Source: Rhineura floridana (Eukaryota; Chordata; Lepidosauria; Squamata; Rhineuridae). Taken from it: a DNA stretch of 64,000 bases. The notes beneath the pieces are model-generated. The model was given only the letters and a program-made list of their open reading frames with translations, had not been told where the DNA came from and made no database searches. The position numbers and the translations under genes are program-made. Below are positions 27,966 to 39,061 of this stretch, piece by piece. The stretch's first letter is position 1. Every line of letters begins with the position of its first letter. The stretch is taken from contig NC_084493.1 of NCBI RefSeq assembly GCF_030035675.1, positions 25,364,203 through 25,428,202 on the forward strand. The letters run 5' to 3'.

Positions 27966-28204
27966 AGACTTCGCACCTCCTGCTCAGTTCCTGTTTGCGC
28001 TGGCTCAGTCTCTCCTACACTGAAGCCATTATGCCACACCCGCAAGACAGCCTTTTTGTGACATGTATCTTAAACAGTACCCGGCACTGTCAAAGCCAGC
28101 TGTTTTCTGAATTTTGTGGAGGGCCAGCCTTGTGTTGTGGACCTGATGGCTGCCCGCACAGTTCTTTGGATTTAAATCCCACTGTGCTCAATCTGTGATG
28201 GACT

Positions 28205-28330
28205 GGTCAGGCCCAATCTGGAGCATTGTGCCCAATTCTGGGCACCACGTTTTAAGAAGGGCACTGAGAAACAGGAGTGCGCCCATAGGAGGGTGACCAG
28301 GATGGTGAGGAATTTAGATATAGGCTTTAT
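28205..28330 (+). repeat. CR1 LINE fragment
   Basis: AATCTGGAGCATTGTGCCCA followed by ATTCTGGGCACCACGTTTTA matches CR1 [13 protein letters not shown] at 48548-48590. Confidence 0.7.
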
Positions 28331-28745
28331 TAAAGGAAAACACTGGCACTGAGAACGCCCAAAGCAGCACACAAAACTGTATATGAAACACTGCACCACT
28401 GTTACAAACTTGCCCCCCCTTCATATATTCCTCCACCTTCCTGGATGTCCTGGATGTCCATTAGAATGCAACCATCACTCCTTCCTTTGAACCCCCCCTT
28501 TGCCTTCACCTTCCCCCACCAGCCACTCAGAGCTCCCCACTCCATGCTCTACAGTGGTGCCCAGAGGAGCGTGGCCAAGATGGTGAAGGGTTTTGGCTTA
28601 GGCTTTGTTAAAGCAACAACAGTGGCATTGAGAACACAAAAAGAACCCTCAAAATACAGTCACACAAAACACTGTGCCAACATTACAAACTTGTACCCCT
28701 CCACATATTCCTGCCCCCTCCCTGGATGTCCCTGGAATTCAACCA
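28310..28745 (+). repeat. Pair of ~140-bp direct repeats of unknown type
   Basis: 28322-28455 and 28603-28733 share, in order, GGCTTTATTAAAG/GGCTTTGTTAAAG, TGGCACTGAGAAC, ACACAAAAC, ACACTG, TTACAAACTTG, CATATTCCT and CCTGGATGTCC. A CACCAGGATGGTGA-like motif precedes each. Confidence 0.6.
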
Positions 28746-28859
28746 ATTCTAACTATATGTTTCTTACATCTGGCTTAGGTGGTAGATATTGGGGTTCTAG
28801 AAGCAAAAAACAAGCCTGAAATATGCCCATCCTTGTCAAGGAACCAGGCTACTGTACTG

Positions 28860-29360
28860 TGAGTAGGAAATCTTAGGCTAGAAAGCTTTTGTTATGTTCT
28901 TTTGTCTGGTATTGAATCTCTCACATTTGTTATTTCAATGTATCTCGTGTAGCCTGACTGGGGGCGATTAGCTTTAAGGAACCAAATGTTGCTCTCTTTT
29001 TATATATACCTTCCTTTTCTTTTAAATAAACTACCCTTTTATAACTGGTGTGTATTGCTTGAGAGCTAATGATTCTAAATCCAGTCTTTGATCACTGGAC
29101 GCTGCTGATTACTGTTGATTAGTGTGGGTTAATGCCCTAGAGTAGAGGCTGTAAATTAAATCTGCTCTAAGAATTCAGTTAGCTCTCTCAGGTCCCCTTT
29201 CTCAGAGAAAGAAGCTAAGAAAGAGGGGTGGTGGCAGTTTCTACTGGGAATCTAATCCTGAAGGAGGGAGAGTTTGCCTGGGAAGCAGAGACCCAAAGGA
29301 GTTGGGACTGTTCTCGGAAGCAAAGAACCCCCCTTGGGGTGCTGAGGGCAAGGAACCCCA
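28860..29360 (+). mobile_element. Possible LTR 3' part with PBS-like site and leader (fossil)
   Basis: AATAAA near 29024 is followed by an R/U5-like stretch. At 29228 there is TGGTGGCAG, the same PBS-like start seen in the element at 9239. Boundaries and family are uncertain, no coding domain is visible, and the piece is broken. Confidence 0.35.
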
Positions 29361-29474
29361 GGGGGGCAATCTTTGACAAAAATAATATACAAAAATGCAT
29401 TATACTGAAGGTATAGCCCCATTTTATTTCCCCCGTTTAGTTTTGCCTCTTTAGTCCCCTTTCATGTCACCCCC

Positions 29475-29640
29475 CTAGATTTTTAACTGTATTTTATGTA
29501 TTTTTATCTATTTTAAAAAACTTTGTGTTTCTTTACCATGTATGATTTTATTGTGAGCCACCCAGAGTGCCCTCCTGTGGGGAAAAGGGCAGGATAGAAA
29601 TATTTTAAATAAAATAAAATAATACATACATACATACTAC
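29475..29640 (+). repeat. L2-type LINE 3' tail
   Basis: TTATTGTGAGCCACCCAGAG, GGCAGGATAGAAATATTTTA and an AAAT/ACAT-rich end. Confidence 0.65.
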
Positions 29641-29642
29641 TA

Positions 29643-30060
29643 ATTTAGCGAGGGCCTTCTTGGTCATGGTTCCCCACTTCTGAAATGCCCTTGTCAGGTG
29701 CAACTGTCTCCCTTACTACTGACTTTCAGAAGAAATGTAAATTCCTGTTTACACAGGTATTTGATGACTTATAGATCTTAGCTATGGCAACTTTGAAACT
29801 GGTAACTGTGAGGGTATGTGATTGTTCTCTTTTTCTTTTTAATCTTCCTAAGATGGTTTCTTTTCATTGTTGTAGATGGGTCTGAATTGTTTTTAAATGG
29901 TTTTAGTTGTTTTATTTTTTATTTTTTTTAAAAAAGGTGCTTTTTAACCTTTTGATGTTTGCCACCCTGAGCTCTTTTGGGAGGAAAGGCAGGATACAAA
30001 TTTAATATATAAAGAAAATATATAAAGAAATTTAATATATAAAGAAAAATAATATTAGGG
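29643..30060 (+). mobile_element. L2-type LINE 3' end
   Basis: GCGAGGGCCTTCTTGGTCAT and GGTTCCCCACTTCTGAAATG are a degraded version of the C-terminal R-A-F-x-V-x-A-P-x-W-N-x-L region. The tail has GCCACCCTGAGCTCTTTTGG and GGATACAAATTTAAT. Confidence 0.65.
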
Positions 30061-30094
30061 CAAATATAAATATTAGGGTACTTATAAACACGAA

Positions 30095-33000
30095 AAACCT
30101 ATGAACAGAGTATCCAAAATGCAACACAAGATAGTACTGGAAGATGAGACCCCCCAGGTCAGAAGGCACTCAACAAGCTACTGGGGAAGAACAAAGGACA
30201 AGTACGAGTAGCGCTGTGACTAATGATGCAGCTGGGTCAAAGCCGAAAGGAAGCCCAGAGGCTGATGCGCACAGATACGAAAGTCCGGAGTTGTATGACG
30301 CACAATAGGAACATGGAATGTGAGAAGCATGAACCAGGGAAAGTTAGAAGTTGTCAAGCAAGAAATGGAGTGTATCAACATTACAATACTTGGCGTGAGT
30401 GAATTAAAATGGACAGGAATGGGACATTTTCAATCAGGCAACCACAAAATATTTTATGCAGGAGATGAGAAATTAAGAAGAAATGGGGTTGCTTTAATAG
30501 TGAGAAGTGATGTAGCTAAAGCAATTAGGAGCTGCAACGCAAGGACTGAGCGAGTGATATCAATGAGATTAAATGGGAAACCTATTAACATAACCATCAT
30601 CTAAGTCTACACTCCAACAGCAAACACAGAAGAAGAGGAATTGGAGAGATTTTATGCAGAAGTACAGGAAGAAATTGATCACACACCAAAATAAGATGTT
30701 CTGATAATCATGGGGGATTGGAATGCAAAAGTAGGGAACAGAGAAGAACTAGGAATTGTGGGGCAATGGGGCTTAGGTGACAGAAATGAAGCAGGAGAAA
30801 GACTTATTGAATTCTGTGAAGCCAATAATTTGTTTCTTGCAAACGCATTTTTTGAGCAACCGAAAAGATGACTGTACACGTGGACATCACCAAATGGTCA
30901 ATATAGGAATCAAATTGATTATATAATTGGTAGCAGAAGATGGAGAAGTTCAATACTTTTTGCGAAAATAAGACCAGGAGTAGACTGCGATACAGATGAT
31001 GAACTGGTCGTATCAAAAATCAGAGTAAAGCTAAAGAACAACAACAAAACAATCATAATGGCAAACTACAATTTAAATAACATCCCAGAAGAATATAAAG
31101 ATCAAATAAGGAACAGGTTTGAGGCTTTAAACTTAGTTGACAGAGAACCAGAAGAACTATGGAGTGAAGTCAGAGACATTATCAGGGAAGAATGCAAAAA
31201 GACAATACCTCTACTTAAAAAAGAGAGAAAGACCTCAATGGATGACTGAAGAAACTCTTAAAATGGTTAAAGAGAAGGAAAGCAAAAGGAGATAGAAACA
31301 CAGAACCCTAAATACAACAATTCAGCAACTAGTACATAGGGACAAAGAGAACTATTACAATAATTACTGTATAGAAATAGAAGGACAACAAAAAGGGTAG
31401 AACAAGAGCCCTATTCCAAAAGATTAGAGAAATGAAGGGAAATTTAAACCAAGAGTAGGGATGTTGAATAATCAACAGGGGAACACACTGACTGACTGAG
31501 ATGAAATAAAAGGAAGATGGAAGCAATACACGGAAGAACTCTATGAAAGAGATACAAGGATGACAGATTCATTCACGGAGGAACCATATGATGAAGAACC
31601 AGAAATTTTAGAATGTGAGATGAAAGCTGCTCTTAAAATACTTGGAAGAAACAAATCACCAGGAACAGATGGCATACCAATAGAGTTGCTACAAGCTACT
31701 AAGACTGAATTTGTCCAAAGTTTGACTAGAATTTGTCAAGAAATATGGGAAACTAAACAATGGCCCACAGACTGGAATTATTCCATATACATCCCAATTC
31801 CAAAGAAAGGGGATCCCAAGAAATGCAGTAATTATCGAACTATTGCCTTAATATCCCATGCAAGTAAAGTAATGCTCAAGATTCTACAGCAAAGGCTCTT
31901 ACCATATATGGAGCGAGAAATACCAGATATCCAACCTGTTGGAATATGTGGTTCAACTCCAATTTGTGAGCTGAGGCTGCATGGGGTTAAAAAGGGTAGC
32001 TAGAGAGGAGATCTCCTGATTGCTAGGCTAATACCTATCCTTCGATCTCCTGCTGACTCTCTTCCTGCTAGACTGATACGCATATGATGTTGACCACATC
32101 TCCTTCCTCCTTCTTTCTCTTGAGAGTGAGAGCAGACATCTTTTCTTTGTCTCTCCCTCTCCTCCAAGCATGAGGGCAAACACTAGGCTTAGTGACTGCA
32201 TCTCCAACTTAGCTAGTTAGCTAGATGTAGGAACTCTTTCCTATTAAGTATGTACTTCCAGAATAAAGTAGTTATTTCTTATTTTAAAGCTTAAAGTCTC
32301 TGTCTGACTAATTCGCAGGGAAGGTGTAATCTTTAGCAAAGGTTCAAATCCACAAAGGCTCACTCAGATGCTCCATTCCCTATTTCGCTGCTCTGCAACA
32401 CAAGCTGAATTTAGAAAGGGAAGAGGCACCAGAGATCATATCGCAAACATATGTTGGATAATGGAAGGGACCAAGGAATTTCAGAAGAAAACCACCCTGT
32501 GCTTTCTAGATTACAGCAAAGCCTTTGACTGTGTAGATCATGGAAAACTATGGAATGCTTTAAAAGAAATGGGGGTGCCACAGCATCTGATTGTCCTGAT
32601 GCGCAACCTATACTCTAGACAAGAGGCTACTGTAAGGACAGAATATGGAGAAACCGATTGGTTCCCCATTGGAAAGGGTGTGAAACAGGGGTGTATTTTA
32701 TCACCCTATTTATTTAATCTATAAGCAGAACATATCATACGGAAAGTGGGATTGGATCAAGACAAAGGAGGTGTGAAAATTGGAGGGAGAAATATCAATA
32801 ATTTAAGATATGCAGACAATACCATACTACTAGCAGAAACCAGTAATGATTTGAAGCGAATGCTGATGAAAGTTAAAGAGGAAAGCAGAAAAGCAGGACT
32901 ACAGCTGAACGTCAAAAAGACTAATGTAATGATAACAGAAGATTTATGTAACTTTAAAGTTGACAACGAGGACATTGAACTTGTCAAGGATTATCAATAC

Positions 33001-33591
33001 CTCGGCACAGTCATTAACCAAAATGGAGACAATAGTCAAGAAATCAGAAGAAGGCTAGGACTGGGGAGGGCAGCTATGAGAGAACTAGAAAAGGCCCTCA
33101 AATGCAAAGAAGTATCACTGAACACTAAAGTCAGGATCATTCAGACCATGGTATTTCTAATCTCTATGTATGGATGTGAAAGTTGGACAGTGAAAAAAGC
33201 GGATAAGAGAAAAATCAACTCATTTGAAATGTGGTGCTGGAGGAGAGCTTTGAGGATACCATGGACTCCGAAAAAGACAAATAATTGGGTGTGAGAACAA
33301 ATTAAACCAGAGCTATCACTAGAAGCTAAAATGATGAAACTGAGGTTATCATACTTTGGACATGTCATGAGAAGCCATGATTCACTAGAAAAGACAATAA
33401 TGCTGGGAAAAACAGAAGGGAGCAGAAAAAGAGGAAGGCCAAACAAGAGATGGATTGATTCCATAAAGGAAGCCACAGACCTGAACTTACAAGGTCTGAA
33501 CAGGGTGGTTCATAACAGATGCTATTGGAGGTTGCTCATTCATAGGGTCGCCATAAGTCATAATTGACTTGAAGGGACATAACAACAACAT
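30095..33591 (+). mobile_element. RTE-BovB LINE, diverged, carrying a solo LTR
   Basis: Almost the whole BovB ORF is recognisable. The endonuclease has ILGVSELKWTGMGHFQSGNH, IIMGDWNAKVG and YTWTSPNGQYRNQIDYIIGS. The RT has IPIPKKGDPKKCSNYRTIAL, FRKGRGTRDHIANICWIMEG, DYSKAFDCVDHGKLWNALKE and GVKQGCILSPYLFNL. The C-terminus has MYGCESWTVKKADKRKINSF, EMWCWRRALRIPWT and LSYFGHVMR. The catalytic box reads NNLRYADNTILL where active copies have Y-A-D-D. Several in-frame stops (e.g. near 30602, 30694, 30868, 32722, 33292) make it inactive. The 3' end GGTCGCCATAAGTCATAATT and ACTTGAAGGGACATAACAAC is the BovB tail. The RT region is split at 31937-32400 by a solo LTR. Confidence 0.95.
31937..32400. mobile_element. 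Solo LTR inserted in the BovB RT region (fossil)
   Basis: 464 bp, beginning TGTTGGAATATG and ending TCTGCAACA (inverted tips TGTTG/CAACA), with AATAAA near 32262 if read on the + strand. It is flanked by CAACC (31932-31936) and CAAGC (32401-32405), a 5-bp target duplication with one difference. The BovB frame resumes directly after it. No internal region is present, so it is a recombined solo LTR, younger than the BovB. Class (Gypsy-like or ERV) is not resolved. Confidence 0.85.
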
Positions 33592-33599
33592 AAACATGT

Positions 33600-33775
33600 G
33601 AATGTTAGAGCAAAATTGCATACACAAGTGTGTATATTAGCAGAAATTCACACTAATGCTGATGAATTTTCATGACATTTTTTTTTCAAATTGAAAACTG
33701 ACGTAGAAATGTGGAGACCTCAACAATGGGAAAACGAGAAATTGAAACTGAAAAGGACAGATTTGTCCATCCTTG
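33600..33775 (-). repeat. Family-G AT-rich MITE, partial
   Basis: Reversed family-G blocks: CACACTAATGCTGATGAATT, GAAATGTGGAGACCTCAA and GGACAGATTTGTCCATCC. Confidence 0.7.
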
Positions 33776-33779
33776 CCAG

Positions 33780-34384
33780 CCACTACTGAACCCATACAAA
33801 GGAAACAGAACTCTGTTGTGTTGGGCTAGGGACTTCCCACTCCTTGGAAGCTGGGAGCGCTTTGCATGAGTATTGTTGGAGGACAATATATTTCTAGTAA
33901 GTTACAGGAGTTTCCATTTGTACGAGAAGGAGGGACTTTCTCCCCAGCCTTTGTTTTCATATGGCTGGCATAATAGGTACCCTTTAGAGTTCCTGCCCTT
34001 GTTTTAAAGCCCCACAGCCCACAGACTAGAAACAACTCCTAGCAGCTTCAGCTTTGGATCTGGGCCCATTCTTGGCTCTGGGCTCAGATCGCCCATTTCC
34101 CTGTTTGGGTTAATTTTTCATTCCATCTATTTGAACGGACTGTTATGGGCTTGCACAATTTTCATTGCAAGGTTTATTTTGCTCAAAGCAAATCCATGTA
34201 GATTTCCCCAGGAGGTTCAGAGTACGGAAAAGCTCCAGTGATCCCATCTTGCTTCTTGGTGGGGTTTAAATTCTTGAGAAAGGATTTTGTGGTGGTTTCC
34301 CCACATGGGAATTATCTGAAACCATTTGAGCGGAAGAGGCTCAATGATCCACAATGGAAAATTGTTGTTTGATTTTGTAGGGAT
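33780..34384 (+). other. Intergenic, nothing recognised
   Basis: No coding similarity, tandem repeat or known element is seen. Confidence 0.4.
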
Positions 34385-34690
34385 GAGAGCCCAATGCAGT
34401 AGATGCTAGTCGAGTAGGGCACATAGAGGACTGCCCCACCAATTTCAGCCTGCCCTTAGCCAGTCCTCATCTCCCTGCCCTGCCTTACAGATAGCACAGG
34501 GATGGCCCTGACTGGCAGTTTCCTCCTTGTTTGTCTCAGTGTTGCCCTTGTAGAACACAGCAGAGAGAAAGATAGGGATAAAACTAGAATGAGTTGCTGT
34601 GCCTGTCATTGACTCTGGCTCCACCTACAGTTGGACTCTCTGCCTTCTGCCCTCCTAATCCCAATGGGCACTAGCCATCACTGGCCCCAT
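34385..34690 (+). repeat. Family-X GC-rich dispersed repeat
   Basis: GACTGCCCCACCAATTTCAG, CCCTTGTAGAACACAGCAGA and GTGCCTGTCATTGACTCTGG match 5290-5575. Confidence 0.6.
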
Positions 34691-34930
34691 AATTAGGGAG
34701 CTCCATCTGAATGATCCCTGTCCTAGTTTGGATGGACTCCAATTACTAACTCCATGGACCTTGATTCTGTAATCTGAAATACAGAGTTGACCTGTGCCTC
34801 CTTGCATGACAATAGCCAGACTTGACTTTTGCTTACAATTTTAGGCTATCTGTAGCTTCCTAAACCCCAGTGTTTGCAGCCACTTGCTGGAAAGTGTGAC
34901 ATTCCAGCCAGGGGTGTGGCCTTAGAAGAG

Positions 34931-36685
34931 TAGGGATGGAAAGACCTGTCCATTTCAATTCTCTGTTTCTCATTTTTCCAGTCTTAAATTCAGTTCTCCA
35001 CATTTCAGCAGCAATTTGTGATTTTTTTTAAAAAAAATCCTGATAAAATTCAGCAGTGTTTCAGCGTAAATGTCTCATAATAAATTCATTTTTGTGTGAT
35101 CTTTTGACCAACGTACACATTTCTGCAAGCAGTTTTTCCTAATCTAATGCATTTTATTTTCACCAATATGTTCATATTTATGCATACATCATTTATTATT
35201 TATTTATTTATTGCACTTGTATACCACCCCATAGCCGAAGCTCTCTGGGCGGTCCACAGCAATCAAAAACATTAAAACAAATATACAATTTAAAACACAT
35301 ATTTTAAAAACAATTTAAAACACAATTTTAAAATTTAAAACAATATAAAAAAAATTTAAAACACATGCTAAAATGCCTGGGAGAAGAGGAAAGTCTGGAC
35401 CTGGCGCCAAAAAGATAACAGTGTTGGCGCCAGGCGCACCTCAACAAACAGATCATTCTATAATTTGGGGGCCACCACTGAGAAGGCCCTCTCCCTTGTT
35501 GCCACCCTCCGACCTTCCCTTGGAGTAGGCACCCGGAGGAGGGCCTTTGATCTTGACCGTAGTGTACGGGTGGGTTCGTATCAGGAGAGGTGTTCCATCA
35601 GGTATTGTGGTCCCAAGCCATGTAAGGCTTTATAGGTCAAAACCAGCACCTTGAATCGAGCTCAGAAACATACAGGCAGCCAATGCAAGCGAGCCAGAAT
35701 AGATTTAATATGTTCGGACCGTCTGGTCCCTGTTACCAATCTGGCCGCTGCATTTTGCACAAGCTGCAGTTTCTGAACCATCTTCAAAGGCAGCCCCACA
35801 TAGAGTGCATTGCAGTAATCTAATTTGGAGGTTACCAGAGCATGGTCAACTGAAGCCAGGTTATCCCTGTCCAGATAGGGACGTAGTTGGGCCACCAACC
35901 AATGTTGGTAGAAGGCACTCCGTGCCACCAAGGCTACCTGAGCCTCAAGTGACAGAGATGGTACTAGGAGAACCCTCAAGCCATGAACCTGCTCCTTCAG
36001 GGGGAGTGCAACCCCATCCAGAACAGGTTGGACATCCACCATCTGGTCAGAAGAACCACCCACTAGCAGCATCTCAGTCTTGTCTGGATTGAGCCTCAGT
36101 TTATTAGCCCTCATCCAGTCCATTGTCACAGCCAGGCACCAGTTCAGCACATTGACAGCCTCACCTGAAGAAGATGGACAGGAGAAATAGAGCTGCGTGT
36201 CATCAGCATACTGATGGCAACACACTCCAAAGCTCCAGATGACTGCACCCAACGGTTTCATGTAGATGTTGACCAGCATGGGGGACAGAACTGACCCCTG
36301 CGGAACCCCATACTGGAGAGTCCAGGGTGCTGAGCAATGTTCCCCAAACACCACCTTCTGGAGGCGACCTGCCAAGTAGGAGTGGAACCACCGCAATGCA
36401 GTACCTCCCACTCCCAACTCAGCTAGTCTCCCCAGAAGGATACCATGGTCGATGGTGGTGTTCCCCTTCCTCCTGCAGGCACTGGGTCTCTAACATAATG
36501 CTTTTTTTTTTTTTTTGTAAAAACACTGGTTGGTTGGAGAACTGCATTGCAAAATTAGGAGAAGTGGCAATTTCAAAGGATTGCTGTGTTTTAGTTCTCA
36601 TGCTGTTTGGGAAAGTGCAAATTTGATAGATTCAACTCCAAGTGTGGACTGAATTGAATTTCTCGCCCATCCTTCATCTCCTCCA
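34931..36685 (+). repeat. Family-G MITE split by an L2 insertion
   Basis: The left part is 34931-35175 (TAGGGATGGAAAGACCTGTC ... TTTATGCATAC) and the right part about 36500-36685 (TTTTGTAAAAACACTGGTTG ... TTTCTCGCCCATCC). The two parts are collinear with uninterrupted copies such as 63006-63431. The L2 lies between them. Confidence 0.8.
35176..36499 (-). mobile_element. L2-clade LINE, 5'-truncated, with RT catalytic core
   Basis: An open frame from 36417 down to 35662 encodes GVPQGSVLSPMLVNIYMKPL, CHQYADDTQLYFSC, RANKLRLNPDKTEMLLVG, SKLDYCNALYVGLPLKMVQK and LQLVQNAAARLVTGTRRSEH. Y-A-D-D is intact. Past HWLPV the frame is lost, but coding similarity continues to about 35460 (ERAFSVVAP-like). 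The 3' UTR ends in GGGTGGTATACAAGTGCAAT and (AAAT)n. It inserted into a family-G MITE. The 5' half (endonuclease) is missing. Confidence 0.9.
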
Positions 36686-36834
36686 TCCCATCCCACACTG
36701 CAGAGGGTATGGATGGGGAGGGGGCATGGCCTGGGTAGAATCCCAAGGGCCAGACAGAGAGATCTGAAGGGCTTGAGTTTCTGTATCCCTGATGATTGAA
36801 CCTTTGACTGAAGCTGAATGAAGCTGAGGTTTGA

Positions 36835-37185
36835 AAGATCCAGGACAGGCAAAAGAAATGACTTCTTCACACAGCTATAGCATGGAATTCACTCCCACAG
36901 GAAGCAATGATGGCCACCAACCTGGATGTCTTTAAAAGAGGATTAGACAAATTCATGGTGGATAAGGCTATCAGTGGCCACTAGCCATGATGGCTGTGCT
37001 CTGCCTCCACAGTCAGAGGCAGCATGCTTCTGAATACCAGTTGCTGGAACCTGCGGGAGAGGAGAATGCTCTTGTGCTCAGGTTCTGCTTGCAGGCTTCC
37101 CACGGACATCTGGTTGACCACTGTGAGAACAGGATGCTGGACTAGATGGGCTTATGCAGGCTCTGATTATGTTCTTATGACTGTA
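36835..37185 (+). repeat. CR1-like LINE 3' fragment
   Basis: AAAAGAGGATTAGACAAATT, GCTATCAGTGGCCACTAGCC and CACTGTGAGAACAGGATGCT in order; end GATTATGTTCTTATG. Confidence 0.75.
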
Positions 37186-37189
37186 ACTG

Positions 37190-37660
37190 CCCAGGAATTT
37201 AGACTGCATTGTGCCATCTGTGGTGTGTGCTGACAGTGCTAGACCTCAGATCATGGCTGGTTCTCCCCCTAACCCATAAGCCAAGACCAGATTCCATGGG
37301 GAATTGTGGCTGGAGCTGCAAGTCATCTGACTCACCTTGGGATGTGTCCAAGGTTAGCGAGGGCACAGTAACATGAGGTGTGGCACGAAACAGGAAAGTT
37401 GTTCCACTGGACTGATCATGGAGTGATTTAACCAGTTGGCAGGAAATTTACTCACACAAGACCACTGTGGCTGTGTGGCTGATGTCTGCCAGAGTCATTG
37501 ATGACTCCTTTCCTGGGAGCACCTGCATATTGAGGCATTCATTCATGCTAAGTAGACAATGTGAGCTGCCTCATGCTGGGCTAGGTACAGGAAATTGCTA
37601 CAGGAACAGGTACAGGAAGCACAACAAAGCTTTTTACTCATCTAACAGCAGAAAGAAAAG
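37190..37660 (+). other. Intergenic, nothing recognised
   Basis: No repeat family or exon recognised. Confidence 0.4.
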
Positions 37661-37664
37661 TGAG

Positions 37665-37815
37665 TAAAAAGAGCCCTGCTGGATTGGACCAAGAGTCCGC
37701 CTAGTCTAGAATCCTGTTTTGCAGAGCAGCCAATCAGATGTTTCTGGGAAACCTATAAGCAGGGCACCAAGGGAATAGCCCTCCTTTGCCCTTTGCAATC
37801 TATTAATCAACACCC
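37665..37815 (-). repeat. LINE 3' fragment (CR1-like)
   Basis: AGAGCCCTGCTGGATTGGAC and AGTCTAGAATCCTGTTTTGC are the reversed end of the GATCCAGCAGG family. Degraded. Confidence 0.5.
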
Positions 37816-37859
37816 ACTGGTGCAGTTAGGTAATTTTTGAGCCTGGATTTAATGGTCTT

Positions 37860-37893
37860 ACACACACGCACGCACGCACGCACCCCCCCCCCC
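37860..37893 (+). repeat. (CACG)n microsatellite and poly-C
   Basis: CACACACGCACGCACGCACG followed by a run of 13 C. Confidence 0.9.
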
Positions 37894-37909
37894 CGGTAAG
37901 CTAGCTCTT

Positions 37910-38260
37910 TACACCTTTAGTGTAGTGGCACCGACACTTTTGAATTCCTTCCCCTTAAATATTAGACCGGCACCATCTCTGTTATCTTTTCGGTACCTGC
38001 TGAAGACCTTCCTCTTCCAACAAGCCTTTTAAGTAGAGACCTTATCCCAGTCTGTGTCTGTGTTGGAATATCTTTTTAAGATGCTTTTGAAACCTTTTTT
38101 TTTTTTTAAAGATGTTTTTAAAAATGTTTTGTTTTAATATGTTTTTAAAGATGTTTTAGAGTGTTTTTAATGTTTTGTTTGCTGCCTTGGGCTTCTTCTG
38201 GGAGGAAGGGTGGAATATAACTGTAATAAACAAAGAAATAAATGATTTTAAAATCCAGAG
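37910..38260 (+). mobile_element. L2-type LINE 3' end
   Basis: AGTGTAGTGGCACCGACACT, GGTACCTGCTGAAGACCTTC and CTCTTCCAACAAGCCTTTTA encode the L2 C-terminus (V-A-A-P...L-K-T-F-L-F-Q-Q-A-F). The 3' UTR ends GGGAGGAAGGGTGGAATATA and AATAAA-rich sequence. Confidence 0.75.
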
Positions 38261-38439
38261 CATTCAGCTAAGGTGGAAGAGACTCACCACTCTTTCTGGT
38301 GCTTCCATCTCTTTGGCCGGTGCTTAACAAAGGCGCAAGCACTTGGAGAGAGCTGAAGGGTGAAGGGCAAAGAGGGTCTCAGCTGAGGCTGAGTAGTTTG
38401 AGCAGGAGATGGGGAGGGCATTCACTGAGTGCCAATCTA

Positions 38440-38605
38440 AGCAGCACGATCATGGAGTGTTGTGGTTTTGTTATTGAGATTTTGCTGTTATTTGATTGTG
38501 TTCCATGATTTGTAATGATATGTTGTTGTTTTTAAAAAAATGCAAACCACTTTGAGGTCACTTAGTGATGAAAAGGAGTGTATAAATGCACTGGAAAAAA
38601 TAATA
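38440..38605 (+). repeat. L2-type LINE 3' tail
   Basis: GCAAACCACTTTGAGGTCAC and GGAGTGTATAAATGCACTGG followed by AATAATAAG. Confidence 0.5.
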
Positions 38606-39061
38606 AGCCAACCAGCCAGCCTGCTTTAAGGAGGCTTAGTTGTTTTGTTGAAAGTGTTGACAGTTCAGGGAGAGGCCTGAAGTAGGTTCAGGCCCCCAAA
38701 ACCACCACCCATAACTACAGCCCTGATGTCAGTGTTTCCAATACTGATGATTTACATGCTTGGGGGCCACTGTATGCAGGCTTTATAGCCTGGCTGTATG
38801 TTTTACTTTCATCTTGTCCTGGGGAAGAATTTTAATTCAAGGCGCAAGCTAGTTCCTTACTTGGACCAGAACAAGAAGAAAGAGTTGCCTATTGTTCCAT
38901 AGCCAGCATTTGTTGATTGTGTGTTGCGGTTCCTGTTATTCTAACAGGAACGTGGTTTATTCTAAGCCACATAAACAAGAACAGGGAAAAAATAGCACTA
39001 GCATTGTTTTTAAAGGGGTTTTCAAGGTTTTCTCTTTGCTCAAATACAGTTAACCAGCAGG

